The position numbers were made by a program, and so were the translations under genes. The notes under the pieces were generated by a model. That model worked only from the letters and a program-made list of their open reading frames with translations. It was not told the origin of the DNA and searched no databases. From assembly GCA_945983355.1 (NCBI GenBank), contig CAMFSU010000039.1, forward strand, positions 46,309-110,308: a stretch of DNA of 64,000 nt, written 5' to 3'. The DNA is from an uncultured Clostridia bacterium (lineage in GTDB: Bacteria > Bacillota > Clostridia > Oscillospirales > Acutalibacteraceae). Positions 43,502-50,730 of this stretch are shown one piece after another. Numbering within the stretch: the stretch's first letter is position 1; every line of letters begins with the position of its first letter.

Positions 43502-44722
43502 GTGAAAATTTTGACAACAGTTGAATTTTTATATCGCTGTCCCACAGAGAATATTGCAAGCGCTTTAACCCTTAGGCCCGACAAAATTATTTTTATAGGT
43601 GAAAACGACAGTAAAAGCGATGATATCTATACCCGTTTTATAAAATCAAAATCACCAAGTACAAAGGTGAAATTCATTTACACCGACACAAATGATTTAT
43701 ATAACCTTATAAATATTTTAAGCGATATTATTAAAACCGAAAATGACATCACCTTTGATTTGACCGGCGGTGAGGATTTAATGCTTACTGCAATGGGTGT
43801 TGTTTTAGAACGGTTTAGGGATGAAAAAAGCATAACTGTTCAGCGCTTTGATATAAAAAACGATAAGGTTTTATTGTGGAAAAACAGTGAAAAAAGCATT
43901 GCTTCAACCTCGGCATTTTTGTCGGTTGGCGAGCAAATCGCCCTTCACGGCGGTATGGTGGTTGAGATCCCCGCCGATGAGATTATTTTAAACCCAAAAA
44001 CCGCACCGATTATTGACGATTTGTGGTCGGTTTTTAAAGCGGACAAGCATTATAACACCAACGTAAAGCTGTTGCAGCGGGCAATGAAGCTTGACCGCGA
44101 CGGGCGTGACCTGTTCATTAACATTGATATAAACGAATTTAAATCCGCAGAGCCGGATGACCGCGCTTTTGGTTGGCTTACCGAATTTTTACAGTTTTTG
44201 AAAAATAACGGTATTATTGATTTTTGGGCCACCCAAAACAATAAAATTAGCTTTGCTTTCAGCAGCGGCACCGCAAAAGAACTTTTGGGAAAATCGGGCA
44301 ATATTTTAGAAATGAAGGTTTTTAAAACCGCCAAGGATATTAAAGCCCCAAACGGTGCGCCCTATTATACCGATTTAAAGCGAAGCGTTATTATCGACTG
44401 GGACGGAAAAGCCGGTAGTAACAAAACGGGCGACACCAAAAACGAAATTGATTGCGTTTTAATGAAAAATCTTGTTCCTGTTTTCATTTCCTGCAAGGGC
44501 GGCGACATTGAAGAGGCAGAGCTTTATAAATTAGATGCCGTTGCCAACCGTTTTGGCGGTAAATACGCAAAAAAGGTACTTATTTCAACAAATCACGGCA
44601 AGGATGAAATTTCTGCGGCTTATTTCAGAAGAAGGGCCAAGGATATGAACATAACTCTTTTTGAAAATGTGCATTTGCTTAGTGACGGCGAATTTTTTGA
44701 TATGATAAAGGAATTGGCTTAA
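43502..44722 (+). CDS. DUF1887 / Card1-like CARF nuclease (orphan)
   Basis: About 406 residues; a TTG at 43511 fits the AAGGAAGTG ribosome site better than the GTG at 43502. The N-terminal half has a Rossmann-like CARF domain with 'ITFDLTGGEDLMLTA' as ligand motif. The middle is a winged-helix-like part, and the C-terminal PD-(D/E)xK nuclease has 'KNEIDCVLMKNLVPVFISCK', with Asp, Ser and Lys as the active-site set. Card1/Can2 nucleases are activated by cyclic tetra-adenylate from type III CRISPR systems. There is no CRISPR array or Cas gene here, so its trigger is unknown. Confidence 0.8.
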   Translation: MKILTTVEFLYRCPTENIASALTLRPDKIIFIGENDSKSDDIYTRFIKSKSPSTKVKFIYTDTNDLYNLINILSDIIKTENDITFDLTGGEDLMLTAMGVVLERFRDEKSITVQRFDIKNDKVLLWKNSEKSIASTSAFLSVGEQIALHGGMVVEIPADEIILNPKTAPIIDDLWSVFKADKHYNTNVKLLQRAMKLDRDGRDLFINIDINEFKSAEPDDRAFGWLTEFLQFLKNNGIIDFWATQNNKISFAFSSGTAKELLGKSGNILEMKVFKTAKDIKAPNGAPYYTDLKRSVIIDWDGKAGSNKTGDTKNEIDCVLMKNLVPVFISCKGGDIEEAELYKLDAVANRFGGKYAKKVLISTNHGKDEISAAYFRRRAKDMNITLFENVHLLSDGEFFDMIKELA

Positions 44723-44726
44723 CTTT

Positions 44727-44760
44727 AACCCCGTTTTACTTGAAAAAAACGGGGTTTTGT
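44727..44760 (+). terminator. Terminator that contains the next promoter
   Basis: 10-bp stem AACCCCGTTT / AAACGGGGTT followed by TTGT, with the trmB -35 box in the loop. Confidence 0.75.
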
Positions 44761-44768
44761 ATTATACT
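44740..44768 (+). promoter_or_regulatory. Promoter of trmB-rsmG, inside the terminator
   Basis: TTGAAA (44740-44745), 17-nt spacer, TATACT (44763-44768). The spacer is the 3' arm of the preceding terminator. Confidence 0.7.
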
Positions 44769-44784
44769 CTAACTTGGTGATTTT

Positions 44785-45468
44785 ATGAGGATGAGAAAAA
44801 AGAAATATTTAAACGAAAGGTTAGAAGCAGTATCTAATAACCTTTTCACAATAAATATTGATGACCGCAACTTTAACACAGCGGTAATGGAAAAGGAATA
44901 TATAAACTTTAAGAACATTTTTAAAAATGACAACCCAATTTATCTTGAAATCGGCTGCGGCAAGGGTAAATTCGCCTGTGAATTTGCAAAAAGTCACCCC
45001 GAAATAAATTTAATTGCGGTGGAAAAAACCGCAAATGTTATTGTGGGGGCTTGTGAAAACGCCAATAAGGAAAATATTGAAAATTTATATTTCATTGGTG
45101 GCAGCGCGGAATATTTGCCACGCTTTATTGCACCAAACAGTATCGACCGCATTTTTCTTAACTTTTCTTGCCCGTTTCCCAAAAAGGCGTATGCTGCACA
45201 CCGCTTAACACATAGAAGATTTTTAAAAATTTACAAACAGCTTTTAAAGCAGGGCGGCGAAATTCACCAAAAAACCGATAATATGCACTTTTTTGAATTT
45301 TCTATTGAAGAATTTTCACAGTCGGGCTTTCAGCTTAAAAACGTAAGCTTTGACCTGCACAACAGCGGTTTTGAAGGTAATATCGTTACCGAATATGAAG
45401 CACGCTTTTCAAGTCAGGGCTTTCCCATTTACCGTTTAGAAGCTTTTTTAGGAGAAGAAAATGATTAA
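44785..45468 (+). CDS. trmB: tRNA (guanine-N7)-methyltransferase
   Basis: 227 residues. SAM motif 'YLEIGCGKGKFACEFAKSHP', 'IAVEKTANVIVGACENA' and the TrmB signature region 'FLNFSCPFPKKAYAAHRLTH', then 'EIHQKTDN'. In most TrmB the signature is NFSDPWPK; here Asp is Cys and Trp is Phe. It methylates G46 of tRNA at N7. GGTGAT serves as ribosome site. The stop overlaps the rsmG start by eight bases. Confidence 0.9.
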   Translation: MRMRKKKYLNERLEAVSNNLFTINIDDRNFNTAVMEKEYINFKNIFKNDNPIYLEIGCGKGKFACEFAKSHPEINLIAVEKTANVIVGACENANKENIENLYFIGGSAEYLPRFIAPNSIDRIFLNFSCPFPKKAYAAHRLTHRRFLKIYKQLLKQGGEIHQKTDNMHFFEFSIEEFSQSGFQLKNVSFDLHNSGFEGNIVTEYEARFSSQGFPIYRLEAFLGEEND

Positions 45469-46180
45469 CTTTAACATTGAAAAAATTGTTCCCCTTTGCA
45501 GTGATTTTGACATCACATTAGATGATGACAAAATTAAAAAGCTAAACCTTTACGGCAATTTACTTATTGAATGGAACGAGAAGATAAACCTTACCGCTAT
45601 AACCGAGCCGGAAGATGTTTTAATAAAGCATTTTTATGACTGCATTTTGTTTTTTAAAAATGTTAATGTGCCACAGGGCGCTAAAATTATTGATGTCGGC
45701 ACAGGTGCGGGCTTTCCGGGGCTTGTTTTAAAAATTGTCCGCCCCGACCTTAAAGTAACTCTGCTTGACAGCTTAAACAAGCGCATTAACTTTTTAAAGG
45801 ATGTTATTGACAAGTGCGGTCTTTTGGATATCGAGGCAATTCACAGCCGTGCTGAAGAGGGCGGCAAAAACCAAAAATACCGTGAAAGATATGACATTGC
45901 CTGTGCCCGTGCAGTTGCAAATTTGCCTGTTTTGATGGAATACTGCACACCATTTGTAAAACCAAACGGCTTGTTTGTTGCAATGAAGGGGCCCGCCGCC
46001 GAGGCGGAGGTTGCCGCTTCAAGCAATGCGATAAAGCTTTTAAATATGGCAAAACCGCAAATTATATGCGAAACCCTGCCAAATAATGACCCAAGAAGCT
46101 TTGTTGTGTTCAAAAAAATATCGCAAACACCGCCAAAATACCCCAGAAATAGCGGAAATATTTCAAAACAGCCCTTGTAA
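45461..46180 (+). CDS. rsmG: 16S rRNA m7G527 methyltransferase
   Basis: 239 residues, normal. 'EWNEKINLTAITEPEDVLIK' at the N-terminus, SAM motif 'IIDVGTGAGFPGLVLKIV', 'VTLLDSLNKRINFLKDVI', 'YDIACARAVANLPVLMEYC' and the late 'GLFVAMKG' are the GidB/RsmG pattern. It methylates G527 in the 530 loop. RsmG is a standard neighbour of parB/noc near the bacterial origin, and a noc/parB gene follows here. Confidence 0.95.
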   Translation: MINFNIEKIVPLCSDFDITLDDDKIKKLNLYGNLLIEWNEKINLTAITEPEDVLIKHFYDCILFFKNVNVPQGAKIIDVGTGAGFPGLVLKIVRPDLKVTLLDSLNKRINFLKDVIDKCGLLDIEAIHSRAEEGGKNQKYRERYDIACARAVANLPVLMEYCTPFVKPNGLFVAMKGPAAEAEVAASSNAIKLLNMAKPQIICETLPNNDPRSFVVFKKISQTPPKYPRNSGNISKQPL

Positions 46181-46200
46181 ACGGGCTGTTTTTTGTTTTT
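46167..46200 (+). terminator. Terminator with the rsmG stop in its loop
   Basis: 8-bp stem AACAGCCC / GGGCTGTT followed by TTTTTGTTTTTT. The rsmG stop codon (46178-46180) is in the loop. Confidence 0.88.
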
Positions 46201-46229
46201 TCGTGACGAATTTGCACGATGTGTTTTTC

Positions 46230-46257
46230 TTTACAAATTGCCGACTTTTTGTATACT
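46230..46257 (+). promoter_or_regulatory. Promoter of noc/parB-like gene
   Basis: TTTACA (46230-46235), 16-nt spacer, TATACT (46252-46257). Confidence 0.65.
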
Positions 46258-46279
46258 GAAAATCAAGGGAGGCGTTTTA

Positions 46280-47122
46280 ATGCAAACACTGTGGGACAAA
46301 AAGCTTTTAATGCTCAAGGTTGATGATATCATACCATCGAAAAACCAACCCCGAAAAACCTTTGATGAATACGAGCTAAAGCTGCTAACAGACAGCATTT
46401 CTTCAAGCGGTATTATTCAGCCCTTGGCGGTGCGACGGGCACTAAACGGGAAATATGAAATTATTGCGGGTGAACGCCGTTTTAAAGCCGCAAAAACGGC
46501 AGGGCTTCGCCGCATACCCTGTGTGTTACATAACACCGACGATAAAACTGCCGCAATTTATTCTATTATGGAAAATTTGCAACGGCAGGATTTAACCTTT
46601 TTTGAAGAGGCCGAGGCAATTGAACGACTGATTACCCTTTACCAAATGTCACAGCTCGAGGTCGCATCCCGACTTGGCATTGCGCAGTCAACCCTTTCAA
46701 ATAAGCTGCGGCTTTTGCGACTTTCAAACGAGCAAAAATCCCGCATTTTAACCGCCCGCCTTACCGAACGCCACGCCCGTGCGCTTATCCGGTTGGACGG
46801 TGAACAGCGTGACACCGCACTTGATTACATAATCGCAAACGGACTAACCTTAAAGGAAACCGAAGAATATATTGAAAGCATTTTAAACCCACCTCTGCCC
46901 GAAGAAGCACCGATAGAGCAAATAAAACCCATTAGAAAATATGCCATCAGCGATGTTCGGTTGTTTTATAACAGTCTTTCAAAGTTGGTTGACACCCTGC
47001 AAAATGCGGGACTTAATGCCAAAACACGAAAGTTTGAAAACGATAAGTATATAGAATATAAGGTGCGAATCACAAAAAACACAACAGAAAGCCACGAATG
47101 TGAGCAACTGAAAATTTGCTAA
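46280..47122 (+). CDS. ParB/Noc-family protein
   Basis: 280 residues from the ATG at 46280 (AGGGAGG ahead). 'IIPSKNQPRKTFDEYELKLL' and the CTP-binding 'EIIAGERRFKAAKTAGLRR' are the ParB N-terminal motifs; 'QLEVASRLGIAQSTLSNKLR' is the helix-turn-helix. The C-terminus is a short dimerisation part. ParB CTPase clamps segregate origins; Noc relatives block division over the nucleoid. Next to rsmG the Noc assignment is attractive, but no parS or Noc site was found in the window, so I leave the symbol open. Confidence 0.88.
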   Translation: MQTLWDKKLLMLKVDDIIPSKNQPRKTFDEYELKLLTDSISSSGIIQPLAVRRALNGKYEIIAGERRFKAAKTAGLRRIPCVLHNTDDKTAAIYSIMENLQRQDLTFFEEAEAIERLITLYQMSQLEVASRLGIAQSTLSNKLRLLRLSNEQKSRILTARLTERHARALIRLDGEQRDTALDYIIANGLTLKETEEYIESILNPPLPEEAPIEQIKPIRKYAISDVRLFYNSLSKLVDTLQNAGLNAKTRKFENDKYIEYKVRITKNTTESHECEQLKIC

Positions 47123-47182
47123 GCTAAGATTTTACCATATACATCTCCCAAACCCCTTTTAACCGGCACATATCCCTGTGCC

Positions 47183-47230
47183 AAAAACACACCCCAAGCC
47201 ATACTTTAAGGCCTGGGGTGTGTTTTTTAT
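47183..47230. terminator. Bidirectional terminator between noc/parB and spoVT
   Basis: Stem AACACACCCCA / TGGGGTGTGTT extended by AGCC/GGC(C)T, then TTTTTTAT; convergent genes share it. Confidence 0.88.
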
Positions 47231-47760
47231 TCTTCAAGCTGTTTACTTAAAAAGGCCGCTGCAACACGCACTAATTTTTCGTCTGATTCAGTCGGCTTGT
47301 CGCTTACATCACTTGCAAGCATAACAACCGCACCGCTTACATCGCCCGAAATGATAATAGGCGCCGCAACACACATTTTGCGGTTTACACCCTCAAGCGC
47401 CAGCTGGTTTTCATCCTCAAAAACAACAGTACGGCGTTCATCCATAACCCCCTCTAAAACGGGGGTAACCCTGCGCTCAAGCACCTCTTTTTTAGAAATG
47501 CCCGCCGCCGCAATGCAGTGGTCACGGTCGCACACCGCAACCGAAAGGCGCGTTGCTGTCGCAAGCGCTTCAGCGCACTGAAAAGCATAATTTGAAAGCT
47601 CGCCTATCGGCGAATATTTTTTAAAAACAACCTCGCCCCCCGCATCAGTAAAAATCTCTAACGGGTCTCCCTCACGGATCCGCATTGTGCGGCGAATTTC
47701 TTTGGGGATAACAACCCTGCCCAAATCGTCAATTCTTCTCACAATACCTGTTGCTTTCAT
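47227..47760 (-). CDS. spoVT: Stage V sporulation protein T
   Basis: 177 residues. The N-terminal AbrB-type swapped-hairpin domain begins 'MKATGIVRRIDDLGRVVIPK' and continues 'IRRTMRIREGDPLEIF', virtually the known SpoVT sequence. A C-terminal GAF-like domain (about 55-177) follows. SpoVT is a tetrameric regulator of forespore genes under sigma-G. The ribosome site AAAGGAGTT lies inside a 105-nt inverted repeat. The first ten codons plus leader recur at 50.4, 53.9, 58.1 and 63.9 kb. This is the only intact copy. Confidence 0.95.
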   Translation of the reverse strand: MKATGIVRRIDDLGRVVIPKEIRRTMRIREGDPLEIFTDAGGEVVFKKYSPIGELSNYAFQCAEALATATRLSVAVCDRDHCIAAAGISKKEVLERRVTPVLEGVMDERRTVVFEDENQLALEGVNRKMCVAAPIIISGDVSGAVVMLASDVSDKPTESDEKLVRVAAAFLSKQLEE

Positions 47761-47768
47761 AATATATT

Positions 47769-47873
47769 AACTCCTTTGTTTAGATAATTGAAAACCTAAA
47801 GTTCCTTTTTTGATTTTGATTCACTTTGGGAACTTTTGTAGCGATATTTCTATTATCTGTCAACAAAGGAGTT
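47769..47873. repeat. Long inverted repeat over the spoVT ribosome site
   Basis: AACTCCTTTGTT (47769-47780) pairs with AACAAAGGAGTT (47862-47873), extended by GATAAT/ATTATC. Inside, AAAGTTCC (47798-47805) pairs with GGAACTTT (47829-47836). In the spoVT mRNA this would hide the ribosome site; as DNA it could also be an invertible segment. Confidence 0.65.
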
Positions 47874-47888
47874 TTATACTGCTTATAT

Positions 47889-49013
47889 TTACTTTTTAAG
47901 ATTAGAATCTTTTAAGCGGTTTTTAAGTTTTATAAATTCATCATTATCTTTGATTTGGTCAAAACACGAATCGTCAAGATTGAAAAATAATTGTTCTTGT
48001 AGAGTTTTATCACAATTAGTACTTATGTTTTGAGGATTCCAAGTTAGTTTGCTAAAATAAATAGAATTGTAATTTTGCTCTCCTAAATTAGAAGCCCTGT
48101 CATAGTTTACTGCGCATTTTTCCGATAGCAACAAATTTTTAATAACCATATCACTTTCATTTTTTTGACAATAAAGCTTTGCTATCATTAAATAATATAA
48201 TGATAGTTGGTTGTTGTATAAATTCTCATTTTCATCATCATAAAGCATTGTTTTGTTGAGGTTAATTGCAGTATCAAGCATTTTAATTCGTTGGGCAACG
48301 GTTAGTCCTTGCCGTAGTTCCTTATCACAAGCCATTAAATAAAGTATACTACAACAAAAGTGGAGCATAAATCTTAAATTGTTTTGTTCTTGTTTTAATC
48401 GTTCCGTCCCAGAATAGATATGACTTAAAAGCATTTCTTTACAAATTAACATATTCGGCATATCTTCTGCGAGCTTAATAGCCGCGTCTTTTTTGTTCAT
48501 TTTGGGATATTCGTAGCAAAGTATTTGTATAGCACTATGCCTGATACTATCAACCGTACAATCTTCTAATATTCTTTCACATAAGGATATAGCTTCCTCA
48601 ACAAACTTGTGCTCTTCTCTATATTTTTGTTGTTCACTTGTAGCACCATAAGACACTAAACCATAGGCTAAATTTAACATCCATTGATAATTTCTTGGAT
48701 ATAAATCAAGCACCTTGCGCGATAATTCAATTTTCTCTAAAACTTTCCCCTTGCGATTAAGTTCTTGATATTGTTCTTCATATTTCTTTAGTTCTACCTC
48801 GTTTTCACTTGCGTTCAAATCAAGCAACTCATCCGCACTTACGCCGAAAAAGTTTGCCAACTTAGGCAGTAGCGTTATATCGGGTAAAGCCAAGCCATTT
48901 TCCCACTTGCTAACTGCTTGATAAGAAATTTTAAGATAATCAGCTAATTTATCTTGAGTTATATCTTGTGCTTTTCGCAACTCTTTTATTTTTTCGCCAA
49001 TTTTCAATGTCAT
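47889..49013 (-). CDS. XRE-family regulator with TPR-like C-terminus
   Basis: 374 residues. The N-terminal helix-turn-helix (about 6-60; 'AQDITQDKLADYLKISYQAV', 'SKWENGLALPD') is Cro/CI-like. The remaining 300 residues are helical with repeating pairs ('YPRNYQWMLNLAYGLVSYGA', 'AISLCERILEDC'), like the TPR peptide-sensing domains of RRNPP or MutR-type regulators. It would bind DNA in the cytoplasm; any effector peptide is unknown. AT-rich compared with the housekeeping genes. It is in module 1 of the spoVT insertion region and points toward spoVT. Confidence 0.8.
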   Translation of the reverse strand: MTLKIGEKIKELRKAQDITQDKLADYLKISYQAVSKWENGLALPDITLLPKLANFFGVSADELLDLNASENEVELKKYEEQYQELNRKGKVLEKIELSRKVLDLYPRNYQWMLNLAYGLVSYGATSEQQKYREEHKFVEEAISLCERILEDCTVDSIRHSAIQILCYEYPKMNKKDAAIKLAEDMPNMLICKEMLLSHIYSGTERLKQEQNNLRFMLHFCCSILYLMACDKELRQGLTVAQRIKMLDTAINLNKTMLYDDENENLYNNQLSLYYLMIAKLYCQKNESDMVIKNLLLSEKCAVNYDRASNLGEQNYNSIYFSKLTWNPQNISTNCDKTLQEQLFFNLDDSCFDQIKDNDEFIKLKNRLKDSNLKK

Positions 49014-49140
49014 ACTCTTTCACTCCTTAAAATTCACTCGAAAGCTTCCGTATGTTTATTATAAATGATTTTTCTTACAATTAGTATAACATATCAGTTT
49101 ATCTAAACGCAACCGTGGGTTGAGTTATGAGTAAAAGTTA

Positions 49141-49171
49141 AGCGGAGTGGATTTCCACTCCGCTCTTGCAT
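49141..49171 (-). terminator. Hairpin after the module 1 membrane protein
   Basis: 10-bp stem AGCGGAGTGG / CCACTCCGCT with a 4-nt loop; tail on the minus strand is only moderately T-rich. The stem sequence recurs at 50261-50285. Confidence 0.65.
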
Positions 49172-49192
49172 AAATAACCAAACAATTAATTT

Positions 49193-50179
49193 TTAGATGG
49201 TTTTGTTTTTGCACTCAACTTTTTTCACGTGATTGCCTATATAATGCCCATATCCATGTTTACCAACTATTGAATCAAACTCATCTTTAGAAATTGCCTT
49301 TAATGAAAATTCTTCTGGTATTTCAATCATATCAATAAGTAAGAACTCCTCCCCCATAAGCCGTTGATCAAAACTTTCTTTCATTAAATCAAAAAGTTTA
49401 TCATTTTCTTTTTGGTTTAATGAATTCTTTAACCTATCAAGTTGTTCCTTTTCAGCAGTGAAAACCGACGTCAAATTTGAATGCCAATTCTTCAATATCT
49501 GAATATTTTCTTCTTCGCATGAAGAAACATCAAGCCAGTATGTATGTTCCAATAAAAGGTTTGCACCAGACAAACTTTTGTAACATATAGTAACTTTTAT
49601 CCTTGGAAGATCTAATGTAGAATATCCTCGCAATGCCGTCATTAGTTTAAACGGCTGATCACCCGTAAACATTACACTAAAAGTTTCGCTAACATTATTT
49701 GCTGCTAAAGTATTAATTCTTTCAGATGTAGCACCAAGTACTAATTCTTTTCCATTTTCTGTTACAATCAATTCCGCGCTTATGTCGATAAAAATGGCTG
49801 GGTATGTACTGTTATTATGAATTTTTAAAAAATAAAAATATCTAGATAAATAAGAATATTCGTTGGTTGGAGGTGTATAGTAAAAACGAGGCCTTTCAAT
49901 TTTAAATTCACTAGAAGATATTTCTAATATAGGTTGTTCTCTCAACTGCTGCTCTTGCTGCATCTGCTTTAATTGCATTTTCATAATATCCATTTGATTT
50001 GAAGTTGTATATACATACATTGCGGTAAGAACGGCCACAAAAAAAGAAGATAGTGCGCTTAATGTGTTTATAAAACTAAATTCCGTATTGAATTTGGAGT
50101 AAATTAAGCACCCACCAAACGATAGTAAAAGAACAATTATAATTAAAGCTGTTATTTTGTTGAATCTTTTTGAATTCAT
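49193..50179 (-). CDS. Unknown membrane protein with two N-terminal helices
   Basis: 328 residues; no family recognised. Two hydrophobic helices (about 9-28 and 38-60) are followed by a glutamine-rich stretch that looks like a coiled coil ('QMDIMKMQLKQMQQEQQLR'). A soluble region with beta-strand character comes next, then a charged helical part near the end. The layout of two helices plus a cytoplasmic domain is shared with some phage-defence accessory proteins, but no catalytic motif is visible. AAGGAAGTG precedes the ATG. It lies in module 1 and is transcribed in the same direction as the XRE gene. Confidence 0.6.
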   Translation of the reverse strand: MNSKRFNKITALIIIVLLLSFGGCLIYSKFNTEFSFINTLSALSSFFVAVLTAMYVYTTSNQMDIMKMQLKQMQQEQQLREQPILEISSSEFKIERPRFYYTPPTNEYSYLSRYFYFLKIHNNSTYPAIFIDISAELIVTENGKELVLGATSERINTLAANNVSETFSVMFTGDQPFKLMTALRGYSTLDLPRIKVTICYKSLSGANLLLEHTYWLDVSSCEEENIQILKNWHSNLTSVFTAEKEQLDRLKNSLNQKENDKLFDLMKESFDQRLMGEEFLLIDMIEIPEEFSLKAISKDEFDSIVGKHGYGHYIGNHVKKVECKNKTI

Positions 50180-50440
50180 TGTTTCACTTCCTTAGACTTC
50201 TTATTATTTATTGTATCATATTTTTCAATAATTCTCAATATATAATATGCAAGAATAGCAAAAGCGGAGTGAATTCCACTCCGCTTTTTGCTATGTATAG
50301 AACAAAATATGCTATTTTTTGTCAAAAATTTTTCTTTAAAAATCGCCTAAAAGCCCAGTATTCATAAGGCTTTGTCGCACTTTTGTCCTATTATAACACA
50401 TTCCTCTATTCTTCTAACAATACCTGTTGCTTTCATATAT
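50180..50440 (-). repeat. spoVT 5'-end repeat, copy A, with shared end sequence
   Basis: On the minus strand the spoVT start core (50440-50408) is followed by GAGGAATGTGTTATAATA, a segment ending in the ACTGGG motif, the tract AAAATTTTTGACAAAAA, and a terminator hairpin (50293-50258). The part after the core is shared closely with copy B (53.78-53.95 kb). It forms the boundary between modules 1 and 2. Confidence 0.85.
50362..50436 (-). pseudogene. Truncated spoVT copy A (24 codons)
   Basis: Starts MKATGIVRRI exactly as spoVT, then switches to EECVIIGQKCDKAL and stops. Ten spoVT codons are kept. A ribosome site is poor here. Likely a displaced 5' end, not a functional regulator. Confidence 0.8.
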
Positions 50441-50468
50441 TTTACTCTTTTTCTCTACTCTAAAAATG

Positions 50469-50653
50469 TGCCAAAAACCCAGCATTTATGCAGGTTTTCG
50501 GGATTTGTTGGTTTACTCAAATTACACCTCGCCTAAGCCAATTTTACCTCTTTTTTCGTTTGTCCCAGTTGGACATAAGGGGTTAGAGGACTTGGCTCGA
50601 GTTGTTGTTTTTGTTCTTTGTTAGTATCACACTTTTTGTAGAAATTATGAGTA
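50469..50653 (-). promoter_or_regulatory. Partial end sequence and displaced spoVT promoter, copy A
   Basis: 50469-50520 resembles the shared end segment (ACCCAGCATTTATGC) without a core. 50620-50653 holds, on the minus strand, TCATAATTTCTACAAAAA followed by GTGATACTAA. This is conserved at 58230-58265 and partly at 63973-64000, and fits a sigma-G type promoter (-10 like CATACTA). Between them nothing else is recognised. Confidence 0.55.
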
Positions 50654-50689
50654 GAATTTCCAATTGTTTTTAAATTTTAATAAACAAAA

Positions 50690-50718
50690 GGCACCTCAAA
50701 CTAATTGAAGTGCCTTCT
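50690..50718 (-). terminator. Terminator of the module 2 regulator gene
   Basis: Imperfect stem AAGGCACCTCAA / TTGAAGTGCCTT, with T-run on the minus strand. The left arm 'AAAAGGCACCTCA' recurs in the terminator at 58294. Confidence 0.75.
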
Positions 50719-50730
50719 GCTTGCTACTAT

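Noticed and set aside
46193..46279. N-terminal extension of the ParB/Noc gene to 46193
   Set aside because: It starts in the rsmG terminator and runs through the promoter; the ATG at 46280 has AGGGAGG.
50427..50624. 65-codon plus-strand ORF
   Set aside because: Starts in the antisense of the spoVT repeat core, no ribosome site, no recognisable domain.
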